Assembly (NCBI GenBank): GCA_963775935.1 | Contig: CAVZKR010000004.1 | Coordinates: forward strand, 517,215 to 581,214 | Origin: JBBIPA01 sp963775935 | Lineage (GTDB): Bacteria; Chloroflexota; Dehalococcoidia; GIF9; UBA5629 | Direction: 5' to 3' | DNA: 64,000 bases | Shown here: in pieces, positions 26,042-34,192 of the stretch | Layout of the letters: each line of letters begins with the position of its first letter | Position numbering within the stretch: position 1 is the first letter of the stretch | Notes under the pieces: generated by a model | Databases searched by the model: none | The model's input: only the letters and a program-made list of their open reading frames with translations | What the model was told of the DNA's origin: nothing | Position numbers and translations under genes: made by a program

Positions 26042-26310
26042 CCGTAAACCTTTCTATATCTATTCAAAAATATGCGGATCCGCGAGCAGCTAAAAAAAGA
26101 AAACAAATCCCCTCCTTACGAAGCGTCAAAAGTCCCTTTTTTGCTTAGTCGTTACGCATTCAGATTAAAGCTAGACTGAGATGGGATTTTGGGTTCTACT
26201 TCTTGGCCACCAAACGCATCCCCAAAACAGCTAATAGATTACCATGCCCCACTTCTGGGGTGTCAAGGGGGTTTTTGACATAACAGGGGTTTTTGGGTAA
26301 AAATATTTTT

Positions 26311-27258
26311 ATGAAAAAGAGGGTTATTTTTATGGGCACTCCGGAGTTCGCTGTGCCCAGTTTGGAAGCACTGCTTGGCAGCGCCTATGACGTGGTGGCA
26401 GTATATACACAGCCTGATAGAGAAGCTGGACGCGGGCGGCAACTCAGTTCGACTCCAGTGAAAGAACTGGCATTGGCGCGAGGGCTTGAAGTAGTTCAGC
26501 CGGAAACGTTAAAGGACCGGGATGTAGTAGAACATCTCGCCCGGTTCAAACCAGATATGATGGTGGTAGCTGCTTACGGACGTATTATCACCTCTGAAAT
26601 ATTAGCTCTGCCTGAATTCGGTTGCCTCAATGTTCACCCTTCGCTGCTGCCGCGGTACCGGGGTTCTTCACCTATAGCCTCAGCTATCTTGCAGGGGGAT
26701 GCAGTTACCGGTGTTACCATTATGATGATGGATAAGGGACTGGATACAGGCCCCATACTAACTCAGCGAACGCTCCCAATCCTCGCTGCGGATACTACCG
26801 GTTCGCTTACTGCCAGGCTGGCTCAGGTTGGTGCTCAGCTGCTTCTTGAGACTGTGCCTCAATGGCTGGATAGGAAAATCAAGCCGCAGCCGCAGAATGA
26901 GACAGGGGCGAGCTATACCAGAGTTATTAATAAGGAAGACGGAAGGATAGATTGGACACTGACTGCGCTGGAGCTGTGGCGGCGGGTCAGGGCATATGAC
27001 CCCTGGCCGGGATATTATGCTATGTGGCGGGAAAAACGCTTAAAGATTATTGAAGCCGTGGCATTACCCGGAGGGACATGTGAGGAAGTGGGGAAGGTGA
27101 TAACGCTGCCACAAAGTGGGGAGAAAGCGGCTATTGGAGTTCAGACCAGGGATGGCATTTTGGGATTAGTGAAAGTGCAACTGGAGGGGAAAAGAGCTAT
27201 ATCAGCCGAGGAGTTTCTTAGAGGTCAGCGCGGGTTTGAAGGAAGCCATTTACTTTGA
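26311..27258 (+). CDS. fmt: Methionyl-tRNA formyltransferase
   Basis: Fmt formylates initiator Met-tRNA using 10-formyl-tetrahydrofolate. The protein of about 315 residues begins MKKRVIFMGTPEFAVPSLEAL. The catalytic set is visible: Asn and His in LNVHPSLLPRYRGSSP and the Asp in DKGLDTGPIL. The C-terminal OB-fold domain starts near NKEDGRIDW. I prefer ATG 26311 to the TTG six codons upstream because family members begin right before this strand. There is no strong ribosome site. It runs divergently from dnaA. Confidence 0.95.
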   Translation: MKKRVIFMGTPEFAVPSLEALLGSAYDVVAVYTQPDREAGRGRQLSSTPVKELALARGLEVVQPETLKDRDVVEHLARFKPDMMVVAAYGRIITSEILALPEFGCLNVHPSLLPRYRGSSPIASAILQGDAVTGVTIMMMDKGLDTGPILTQRTLPILAADTTGSLTARLAQVGAQLLLETVPQWLDRKIKPQPQNETGASYTRVINKEDGRIDWTLTALELWRRVRAYDPWPGYYAMWREKRLKIIEAVALPGGTCEEVGKVITLPQSGEKAAIGVQTRDGILGLVKVQLEGKRAISAEEFLRGQRGFEGSHLL

Positions 27259-27323
27259 CTTTGCCATCTATTTTGCCTAGAATTTAACTTTGAATACTGA
27301 TTATTAAAGAAACGGAGTAGCGT

Positions 27324-28037
27324 ATGTTTTTCTTTGACCCGGTGTATTTCTTGATAATGATACCACCTTTGATTTTTATGCTGTATGCCCAGTCGAAGGT
27401 GAATTCTACGTTTAAGAAATATTCCAATGTGTTGAACTCGCAGCATTTGACCGGTGCGGCAGCTGCGGAGCGGTTGCTCCGTGCCAATGGCTTGATGAAC
27501 GTCAAGGTGGAAGGGGTGCAGAGTAAGTTGGGTGACCACTATGACCCGGGCAAGAAAGTATTACGGTTGTCGCCATCAGTAGCGAACAGCGCTTCGGTAG
27601 CGGCGTTGGGTGTCGTAGCGCATGAGGTGGGACATGCGATGCAGGATAAAACGGGCTATGCTTTTCTGCGGTTCCGCACTTCATTTGTGCCTGCGGCTAA
27701 TCTGGGCAGCACCCTTGGCTATATTTGTGTCATCCTTGGTTTTATCATTTACATGTTCAGCCGAAGCGAGTTCGGTCTCACTATCGCTCTGATTGGCATC
27801 CTGCTATTTTCCCTGGCGGTGATTTTTAGCCTGATAACCTTACCTGTAGAGTACAATGCCAGCAATCGAGCCAGGCAAATGCTGCAAAGCACCGGTTTGG
27901 TATCTGTTCAGGAGCTTAACGGCGCCAGCGCCGTTCTTTCTGCAGCCGCTTTAACGTATGTGGCAGCAACCCTCCAGGCAGCAGCCCAGCTTTTCTACTA
28001 CATAATGTTGTTTATGGGCATGCGCGGGCGGGACTGA
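27324..28037 (+). CDS. Membrane-bound neutral zinc metallopeptidase, YugP-like
   Basis: The 237-residue protein opens with a membrane helix (residues 5-22), then a soluble segment with SVAALGVVAHEVGHAMQDK, where His100, Glu101 and His104 form the HExxH zinc site, then two further membrane helices (YICVILGFIIYMF; LIGILLFSLAVIFSLI) and a fourth at the C-terminus. The motif VEYNASNRARQML near residue 180 is typical of the family and may supply the third zinc ligand. The substrate is unknown. Confidence 0.88.
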   Translation: MFFFDPVYFLIMIPPLIFMLYAQSKVNSTFKKYSNVLNSQHLTGAAAAERLLRANGLMNVKVEGVQSKLGDHYDPGKKVLRLSPSVANSASVAALGVVAHEVGHAMQDKTGYAFLRFRTSFVPAANLGSTLGYICVILGFIIYMFSRSEFGLTIALIGILLFSLAVIFSLITLPVEYNASNRARQMLQSTGLVSVQELNGASAVLSAAALTYVAATLQAAAQLFYYIMLFMGMRGRD

Positions 28038-28041
28038 CGGG

Positions 28042-28834
28042 TTGGGATTTACCTTGACCGAAGAATCGAAAGCTACTCAATTCACCGAGCTGAAAGCCAT
28101 CATTGCCAGACTGCGCAGTCCCGAGGGTTGTCCCTGGGATAGACAACAATCCCATGAATCCTTGCGACCATTCTTAATAGAGGAATGTTATGAAGTGTTG
28201 CAGGCTATCGAGGAATGTCCTCCCCCGAAACTTTGTGAGGAACTTGGCGACCTGCTGTTACAGATTATGCTCCACGCCCAGATAGCGAGCGAAGATGGTC
28301 AGTTTACCATTGAGGATGTGATTCGAGGTATCAACGACAAGCTTATCCATCGACATCCCCATGTTTTCAGTGATGTTGAGGTGAAGGATGCAGCGGAGGT
28401 GAGACATAACTGGGAGGCTTTGAAAAACGCCGAGCGCCAGGACAATGGCTCTCTGCTGGACAGCGTGCCCAGAACCATGCCGGCGCTATCTTACAGCCAG
28501 TCTGTTCAGCGACGCGTTGCCTCGGTGGGCTTCGACTGGGAGAAGACAGAGGATATTCTGGATAAGCTGGCGGAAGAAGTGGCTGAGATCATAAAAGCGC
28601 CTGATAAGGAAGAGAAAGCCCGGGAGTTCGGTGACTTGCTTTTTGTGCTGGTAAACATCGCCCGTCAGTCTTGACATAGATCCAGAGACGTCCCTCTCTG
28701 GAGCCAACCGGCGTTTTTACAATCGTTTCACCTGCATGGAGCAGCTTTGCCGCCAGAGAGGCGTGAGCTTCAAAGACCTGTCCTTCGACGAGCAAAACGC
28801 CCTCTGGATAGAGGCTAAGAAAAAAGTAGGCTAG
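28042..28834 (+). CDS. mazG: Nucleoside triphosphate pyrophosphohydrolase MazG (frameshifted near the end)
   Basis: MazG hydrolyses nucleoside triphosphates to monophosphates. The first 210 codons hold the MazG repeats: LRSPEGCPWDRQQSHESLRPFLIEE with EECYE metal ligands, EELGDLLLQIMLHAQIASE, and a second domain ending in EFGDLLFVLVNIAR. A one-base insertion near 28668 then causes a stop; in the next frame the normal C-terminus follows (LDIDPETSLSGANRRFYNRF, DLSFDEQNALWIEAKKKVG) to a TAG at 28832-28834. So the true gene ends there. The start is TTG at 28042 or at 28054. It lies five bases after the peptidase gene. Confidence 0.88.
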
Positions 28835-28839
28835 ATAAC

Positions 28840-28916
28840 TGGTCGGGGAGAGAGGGTTCGAACCTCCGGCCTCAGCGACCCGAACGCTGCGCGCTACCAG
28901 ACTGCGCTACTCCCCG
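28840..28916 (-). tRNA. tRNA-Pro (anticodon CGG)
   Basis: The reverse complement folds into a full cloverleaf: acceptor CGGGGAG/CTCCCCG, a D-arm with AGCGCAGTCTGGTAGCGC, an anticodon arm with CAGCG, loop TTCGGGT and CGCTG, and T-arm GGAGGTTCGAACCCTC. The anticodon is CGG. Discriminator A and an encoded CCA are present at the 3' end (28840-28843). Confidence 0.95.
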
Positions 28917-28973
28917 AAACCCCACTATTATAAGCGGCTTTAACTTTCGTGGCAAGGATTGTAAAATAGTGAG

Positions 28974-29013
28974 ATTGCCACGTTATCCCGACTTAGTCAG
29001 GATTCCTCGCAAT
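28974..29013. repeat. Imperfect palindromic repeat upstream of apgM
   Basis: ATTGC at 28974 pairs with GCAAT at 29009, and an inner stem ATCC-GACT/AGTC-GGAT (28985-29003) has one mismatch. It looks like a small dispersed palindrome of the kind found between genes. It is just before the phosphoglycerate mutase start. Confidence 0.4.
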
Positions 29014-29049
29014 GACAACTGGGGAAATATTGTAAACTATAGGCTTACT

Positions 29050-30240
29050 ATGAAGTATGCGGTAATTATTATTGATGGAGCTGCCGGCTGGGCATTGCCG
29101 GAATGCGGTGGCAAGACTTCATTGGAGGTGGCACGCACTCCGAATCTGGATACCATGGCACAGCAGGGCATCCTGGGATTGGTACGCACCGTACCGAAAG
29201 GAATGGAGCCCAGCAGTGCCTGCGCCTGTATGTCGGTGCTGGGTTATGACCCACGGATATACTACCGTGGCAGGAGCGCTATCGAAGCCCTCAGCATGGG
29301 CGTTCCCATCGGCGAAAATGACGTCGTTTTTCGTTGTAATCTGGTGGCAATTCGTGACGATATAATGTGGAGCTATAGCTCCGGCTATATCAGCACTGAA
29401 GAAGCACGTCTCCTTATTGAAACTTTGAATGACAGACTTGGTGACAGTAGCGTACGGTTTTTCCCGGGCACCAGTTACCGGCATATCTGCAGGATAACTG
29501 GAGGAGAAGAGACACTTCAATCTATCTGTACTCCACCGCATGATATTTCGGGGAAACCCGTTGCTGAGTTTTTGCCTCGAGGTCAGGGGAGTGCTCTATT
29601 GAATGACCTTATGGCTCGCTCCCAGAAAGTGCTGAGAGAGCATCCGGTAACAAAACAACGTCAGGCCCGGGGAGACATTGCAGCGACGATGATCTGGCTC
29701 TTCTGGGGAAGCGGGAAGATACCGGTGATGCCATCTTTCAAAGATGTCTATGGACTCGACGCTGCCATGACATCCGGCGTCGACCTTCTTCGGGGATTGG
29801 CCAAAATGATGGAAATGGACATATTGAATATTGGTGGTGTGACCGATGGGCAGGACAATGATTATGCTGCTCAGGCGATTGGGGCATTAGAGGCATTGGA
29901 GAAGCATGACCTGGTGGTTGTTCATATTGAAGCTCCAGATGAAGCTGCCCATGACGGGTCTATTGAACACAAGGTAAAGGCTCTCGAGGAGATAGACAGC
30001 GAGGTAGTCGGTCGTTTTTATTCCTGGCAGGGTGATAAGCTTCGCATGTTGGTAATGCCCGACCACCCCACGCCGATAAAGATTCGCACCCATTGTGACG
30101 ATCCGGTTCCATGCTTGCTATATGGTCCCGGATTCAAACCTGTGGGAGCAACGGCGTTTACTGAGGCTGAAGCTCAACGGACGGGAGTTTGCTTTGACGA
30201 TGGATACACTGTTATGAGTTCGTTCGTACGAGGCGATTAA
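29050..30240 (+). CDS. apgM: Cofactor-independent phosphoglycerate mutase, archaeal type
   Basis: The enzyme interconverts 3- and 2-phosphoglycerate. From ATG 29050 (MKYAVIIIDGAAGW) it has about 396 residues, the normal ApgM length. The alkaline phosphatase-like metal site is seen in the N-terminal IIDGAAGW, the nucleophile Ser in EPSSACACMSVLGYDP, and C-terminal ligands in HIEAPDEAAHDG and MPDHPTP. An in-frame ATG 27 codons upstream gives an extra tail overlapping a palindromic repeat, so I prefer 29050. It is followed by lysC. Confidence 0.92.
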   Translation: MKYAVIIIDGAAGWALPECGGKTSLEVARTPNLDTMAQQGILGLVRTVPKGMEPSSACACMSVLGYDPRIYYRGRSAIEALSMGVPIGENDVVFRCNLVAIRDDIMWSYSSGYISTEEARLLIETLNDRLGDSSVRFFPGTSYRHICRITGGEETLQSICTPPHDISGKPVAEFLPRGQGSALLNDLMARSQKVLREHPVTKQRQARGDIAATMIWLFWGSGKIPVMPSFKDVYGLDAAMTSGVDLLRGLAKMMEMDILNIGGVTDGQDNDYAAQAIGALEALEKHDLVVVHIEAPDEAAHDGSIEHKVKALEEIDSEVVGRFYSWQGDKLRMLVMPDHPTPIKIRTHCDDPVPCLLYGPGFKPVGATAFTEAEAQRTGVCFDDGYTVMSSFVRGD

Positions 30241-30293
30241 GCCTGATGGTAAGGTTTTTGTTTTTTGATTAAAATAGAGAGAAAGGTTAACAC

Positions 30294-31511
30294 ATGACGC
30301 TTTTCGTGCAGAAATATGGTGGCAGCTCTGTAGCTGATGTTGAGAAAATAAAAAATGTGGCCCGTCGGGTAGTTAAGACCAAGGAAGAAGGGCATCAGGT
30401 GGTGGTGGTTGTCTCTGCAATGGGAGATACTACCGATGAACTCATCGAGTTGGCTAAACAAATTACCATCAATCCCCCCGAAAGAGAGATCGATCTTCTG
30501 CTCTCCACGGGCGAGATAGTCTCCAGCACACTGCTGGCTATGGCGATCGGCGATATGGGGTATAAAGCGGTCAGCCTTACCGGTGCTCAGGCGGGAATCG
30601 AGACTGATACCAGTCATAGCAAGGCAAGAATTCAGCGAATTGAACCCAGGCGTATCGTCAAGGAGTTGGAAAAGGGTAACATCGTCATTGTGGCTGGATT
30701 TCAGGGTATTACCCAGGATATGGATATTACCACGCTGGGGCGCGGCGGCTCGGATACAACTGCTGTAGCCCTGGCAGCCAGTCTCAAGGCAAAGGAATGC
30801 CAGATTTATACTGATGTGGAGGGAGTATTTACTGCTGACCCTCGCATTGTGCCGGAGGCGCGTCGCCTTGAGGAGATTGGTTATGAGGAAATGCTTGAAT
30901 TAGCGACCAGTGGTGCTAAAGTAATGCACTCCCGGGCAGTGGAGCTAGGGGGTGTCTACAAGATGCCAATTCTGGTGGCTTGCAGTTTCAATGATAAACC
31001 GGGAACTCTTATTCATGGAGGGGCTTCGATGGAAATAAGAAATAAAGTACGAGGAATTGCGCATGACCTTGATGTGGCTAAGGTTACGGTGGTCGGCGTT
31101 CCGGATCAGCCGGGAATAGCGTCAGCTATCTTTGAACCTCTGGCTAAAGCAAATATAAGCGTGGACACCATTGTCCAGAATGCCAGCCTTGATAAGGTCA
31201 CCGATTTGTCATTTACCGTAGGTCGTGGTGATTTAGAGAAGGCGATGTCAATTATAAAGCCGGTAGTGAAATTTATCAGAGCAAAAGATTGTGTGAGCGA
31301 TGCCACGCTGGGGAAGGTGAGCATAGTGGGGACGGGTATGCAAAATACGCCTGGCTATGCGGCTATGATGTTCAAGACTCTCTATGAACAGGGTATTAAT
31401 ATCCAACTCATTACTACTTCTGAGATACGGATAACCTGCATCATTGCTTCGGACAGGACAAAGGATGCGGTGAAGGCGTTACATAAAACTTTTAACTTGG
31501 AACATGCCTGA
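30294..31511 (+). CDS. lysC: Aspartate kinase
   Basis: LysC phosphorylates aspartate for lysine, threonine and methionine synthesis. The 405-residue length is that of monofunctional aspartokinase. The kinase motif VQKYGGSSV is at residues 4-12, TTLGRGGSDTTAVALAA near residue 146 and TDVEGVFTADPRIV near residue 172. Two ACT domains follow from about residue 265 (VTVVGVPDQPGIASAIF; VSIVGTGMQNTPGYAAMMF) and usually give feedback control by lysine or threonine. AGAAAGG precedes the ATG. Confidence 0.96.
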   Translation: MTLFVQKYGGSSVADVEKIKNVARRVVKTKEEGHQVVVVVSAMGDTTDELIELAKQITINPPEREIDLLLSTGEIVSSTLLAMAIGDMGYKAVSLTGAQAGIETDTSHSKARIQRIEPRRIVKELEKGNIVIVAGFQGITQDMDITTLGRGGSDTTAVALAASLKAKECQIYTDVEGVFTADPRIVPEARRLEEIGYEEMLELATSGAKVMHSRAVELGGVYKMPILVACSFNDKPGTLIHGGASMEIRNKVRGIAHDLDVAKVTVVGVPDQPGIASAIFEPLAKANISVDTIVQNASLDKVTDLSFTVGRGDLEKAMSIIKPVVKFIRAKDCVSDATLGKVSIVGTGMQNTPGYAAMMFKTLYEQGINIQLITTSEIRITCIIASDRTKDAVKALHKTFNLEHA

Positions 31512-31513
31512 AG

Positions 31514-31732
31514 CTAGACTGAGACTACCTGTTTTATGTCAGCGATCTGCTCTTTCAACACGCGCTCTATGCCGTTTTTCAGGGTCATTGTTGACATGGG
31601 GCAACCAGCGCAATGACCGGTCAGTTTCACGCTGACGACGCCGTCTTTGACGTCAACTAGTTCTACGTTACCACCGTCTGCTTTTAGGGCAGGGCGGATT
31701 TTGTTCAGGACTTCTTCTACTTTTTCTCGCAT
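31514..31732 (-). CDS. NifU C-terminal-like iron-sulfur scaffold protein
   Basis: The 72-residue product (MREKVEEVLNKIRPALKADGG) is a stand-alone NifU/NfuA C-terminal domain. Its CAGCP motif (Cys41, Cys44) binds a 4Fe-4S cluster for transfer to target proteins. I start at ATG 31732, which has GGAG a few bases upstream; a longer frame to 31840 has no such support. It is convergent with lysC, two bases away. The many 4Fe-4S enzymes in this window give it obvious clients. Confidence 0.9.
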   Translation of the reverse strand: MREKVEEVLNKIRPALKADGGNVELVDVKDGVVSVKLTGHCAGCPMSTMTLKNGIERVLKEQIADIKQVVSV

Positions 31733-31952
31733 GGTGTCTCCTTTGGGATATGGGCATTTAGAATGGTGGTTACGGTAACATAAAGGCTTATTTTTTGTCA
31801 AATAGGAGATTGTTGAACAATACTCGCTTTCCTTCTCCAAGAATCATTTTCAAGCCCTTGCGCTCAAGGGGCTGGAGAATAAAAATTCTTTTTTCCTCTC
31901 TTAATTAGGAGAGGATTAAATGGTAGTGTACATAAAAAATCTCAAAGAACCG

Positions 31953-33233
31953 CGTATTGCGTCAAATTAAATGGTTACCGAAGACCTCCTGATTGCCTCC
32001 TAATTGCGGTTACCGAAACTGCCCTGACGCTCAGCCATTCTCCATAACTGTTCCAGGTTAGCATTTATCTGTTTCAAGAGTATTATTGGATTCAGATTGT
32101 TATAAATAGAAGCCATCTCAGTCTGCCTTTCAAGGCTTAATATGCCCGACTGTAGCAGGCGCTGATACGGCGTCTGTGCTTTTTCATATATCTTGAGTAC
32201 TTTTGCTCCATGTCTGGTCTTGGACATGAGCTTCATCGTAGGTTGGAAGAAATTCATATACAGTCGAACATTATCATAGACTCTTTCCAGACACTGATAA
32301 GCAACCTTGGAAATGTAGCGGTCATAGCCTACTAATCGCCGTACGACATTCCCGTTCTTCTGTTCCACATGGCAGCTGTCATTCTTTTTATAGGCACGAG
32401 ACCTGGTAAAGTTAATTCCTTCCAAGCGACAGTAGGAGTAGAGGCATTGATTGATAAATTCGCTGCCGTTGTCTGAATCCACACCGAGGAGAGGAAAGGG
32501 AAGACGTTGCCGTATCCGGTGCACTGCTGATCGCACCCGCGTCTGACCTTTACCCCAGACCGGAACGCATTCCGACCAGCCACTGGCAACATCTACAGCG
32601 CAGAGAGTAGTCAGATAAAAACCTTCGACGCTCTCACCACAGTGAGCCACCAGGTCTATTTCCAAAAAGCCAGGCTTGTTTTCCTGCCAGTCTGCGAAAG
32701 TCCGGATCGGTATCGAACTTTTCAGTACACTACTTGGCCGGGTAGTGCTCAATGGCCTGCGTCCTCCCAGCTTACGACATGATCTTAGTAATCGATCTAT
32801 GGTCGCTGGACTCATGGTGCAAAGTAACTTCTCCTGGACAGTATCAATCTGTTGCTCACCATGTTGCCTGAGTACCTTAATCATCTCGGGCAAGAATGGC
32901 TGAAGACGTTTGGAACATAACCGGTCACTGGCTTCCCATATAGCTCTTAAGGGCTCAATCACCACGCTGTATCGTCCAGGTCTACCACGGTGACCGCCAT
33001 ACCGTTCGTTCTGGCCAAGCAGCATCCTGATCGCTGCTTTCCGATGATAGCCAGTTACTGTTATAAACTCGTCTAACATTTTACCTTTTCTTACTTTGTT
33101 CGCTGAGCGATATCGATCAATTATCGCTGCGGCATATTCTTTTACGCTGCCTCTTGTCATATAAACTCCTTGAGTAACAGTATTTATGAGGCAACGATAC
33201 CATTTTCGGTAACTTTAATTATGACGCAATGCG
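31953..33233 (-). mobile_element. Insertion sequence copy B, complete
   Basis: The ends are inverted: CGTATTGCGTCAAATTAAA at 31953 and its counterpart ending CAATGCG at 33233, each with a second internal copy of the repeat. The 1281-bp element holds one intact transposase gene. The bases ACCG occur just outside both ends (31949-31952 and 33234-33237), a possible short target duplication. The 120 bases before it (31840-31952) hold a small hairpin of CCTCTC and GGAGAGG and no gene. Confidence 0.88.
32000..33160 (-). CDS. Transposase of IS copy B (intact)
   Basis: The 386-residue protein starts at ATG 33160. An N-terminal helical DNA-binding region (KGKMLDEFITVTGYHRKAAIRMLL) precedes an integrase-type core with likely catalytic residues in EIDLVAHCGES (Asp), GVDSDNGSEFIN (Asp) and CHVEQKNGNVVRRL (Glu). 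The rest is helical, ending NLEQLWRMAERQGSFGNRN. As the only intact copy here it could drive all three elements. Confidence 0.92.
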   Translation of the reverse strand: MTRGSVKEYAAAIIDRYRSANKVRKGKMLDEFITVTGYHRKAAIRMLLGQNERYGGHRGRPGRYSVVIEPLRAIWEASDRLCSKRLQPFLPEMIKVLRQHGEQQIDTVQEKLLCTMSPATIDRLLRSCRKLGGRRPLSTTRPSSVLKSSIPIRTFADWQENKPGFLEIDLVAHCGESVEGFYLTTLCAVDVASGWSECVPVWGKGQTRVRSAVHRIRQRLPFPLLGVDSDNGSEFINQCLYSYCRLEGINFTRSRAYKKNDSCHVEQKNGNVVRRLVGYDRYISKVAYQCLERVYDNVRLYMNFFQPTMKLMSKTRHGAKVLKIYEKAQTPYQRLLQSGILSLERQTEMASIYNNLNPIILLKQINANLEQLWRMAERQGSFGNRN

Positions 33234-33350
33234 ACCGCTTGAAATTATCGGCTTGTTTTATTAATATTGCTGGACTAAAATTAACTTTTGCTGTAAACAG
33301 AGGTATTATTGTTTGGTTATTAAGGTAAAAGAGAACACGAGAAAATAGAT

Positions 33351-34187
33351 ATGTTTGATATTTCTGAAGAGAAGGCTCGATTACGGCGGAAGATGAGTGA
33401 AGAAGCCATCGCCCTGGCTATGAAGGGGCGGTGGAAAGAGGCTGTCTCTGTCAATCAGAGCATTATTGAAGTTGTGTCTACTGACATTGATGCGTATAAT
33501 CGGCTTGGGAAGGCTTATATAGAGCTGGGCGAGTTTGACCAGGCTAAGGAAGCGTACCAGAAAACTCTGGAACTGGACTCCCATAATGCAATCGCTAAGA
33601 AGAACCTCGATTTGCTATCGCATAAGGGAAATTCGCCTGTAGCGAATAATAAGGTTCGTTCCAAAGTTTCGCCCAATTTCTTCATAGGTGAAGTTGGAAA
33701 AACTGGTGTGGTAAATCTTCAGAAAACAGGCGCCAGCTCGGCATTAGCTGGCATGACGGTAACTGACAGAGTGTACTTGAGAGTGCGAGGGCATAATATT
33801 GTCGTGGAAAACGAGCAAGGAGAACGCCTGGGAACGGTTGAACCCCAGCACGGAAATCGCCTGGCGAAGCTAATTGAGGGTGGTAATAAATACGAAGCAG
33901 CCATTTCCAGCCTGGATAATAATAGATTGAAGGTCTTCGTCCGGGAGACTTTTCAGCATTCCACCCAGATTGGCAAGCACTCTTTCCCAACGAAGATTGC
34001 TGAAGACTTCCAGCCTCATGTCAAAGATGCCCTATTACGGGAAGGCGAGGAGGAATCATCGGAGGAAGAGGAGGGTGAGGAAACAGAACTGGAAGAAGGA
34101 GAACTGTTGCCTGAAGGTTTTTCAATATTCGAAGCAGGCGTTTATGGAGATGATGCAGCGGATGAGGAATTGATGGACGAGGAGTAA
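33351..34187 (+). CDS. TPR-repeat protein upstream of gyrA
   Basis: The 278-residue protein has an N-terminal tetratricopeptide part (ALAMKGRWKEAVSVNQSIIEV; DAYNRLGKAYIELGEFDQAKEAYQKTLELD; residues 20-90), a middle beta-rich region (DRVYLRVRGHNIVVENEQGERLGTVEP) and a very acidic tail of Glu runs (residues 228-278). TPRs mediate protein contacts. No enzyme motif is visible. It ends five bases before gyrA, so it is probably cotranscribed. Function unknown. Confidence 0.82.
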   Translation: MFDISEEKARLRRKMSEEAIALAMKGRWKEAVSVNQSIIEVVSTDIDAYNRLGKAYIELGEFDQAKEAYQKTLELDSHNAIAKKNLDLLSHKGNSPVANNKVRSKVSPNFFIGEVGKTGVVNLQKTGASSALAGMTVTDRVYLRVRGHNIVVENEQGERLGTVEPQHGNRLAKLIEGGNKYEAAISSLDNNRLKVFVRETFQHSTQIGKHSFPTKIAEDFQPHVKDALLREGEEESSEEEEGEETELEEGELLPEGFSIFEAGVYGDDAADEELMDEE

Positions 34188-34192
34188 ATGAA

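Noticed and set aside
28660..28690. UGA in mazG as a recoded codon
   Set aside because: The normal C-terminus is in the +1 frame; a one-base insertion explains it.
28969..29049. N-terminal extension of phosphoglycerate mutase
   Set aside because: The 27 extra codons come from a palindromic repeat; the family starts at MKYAVIIIDG.
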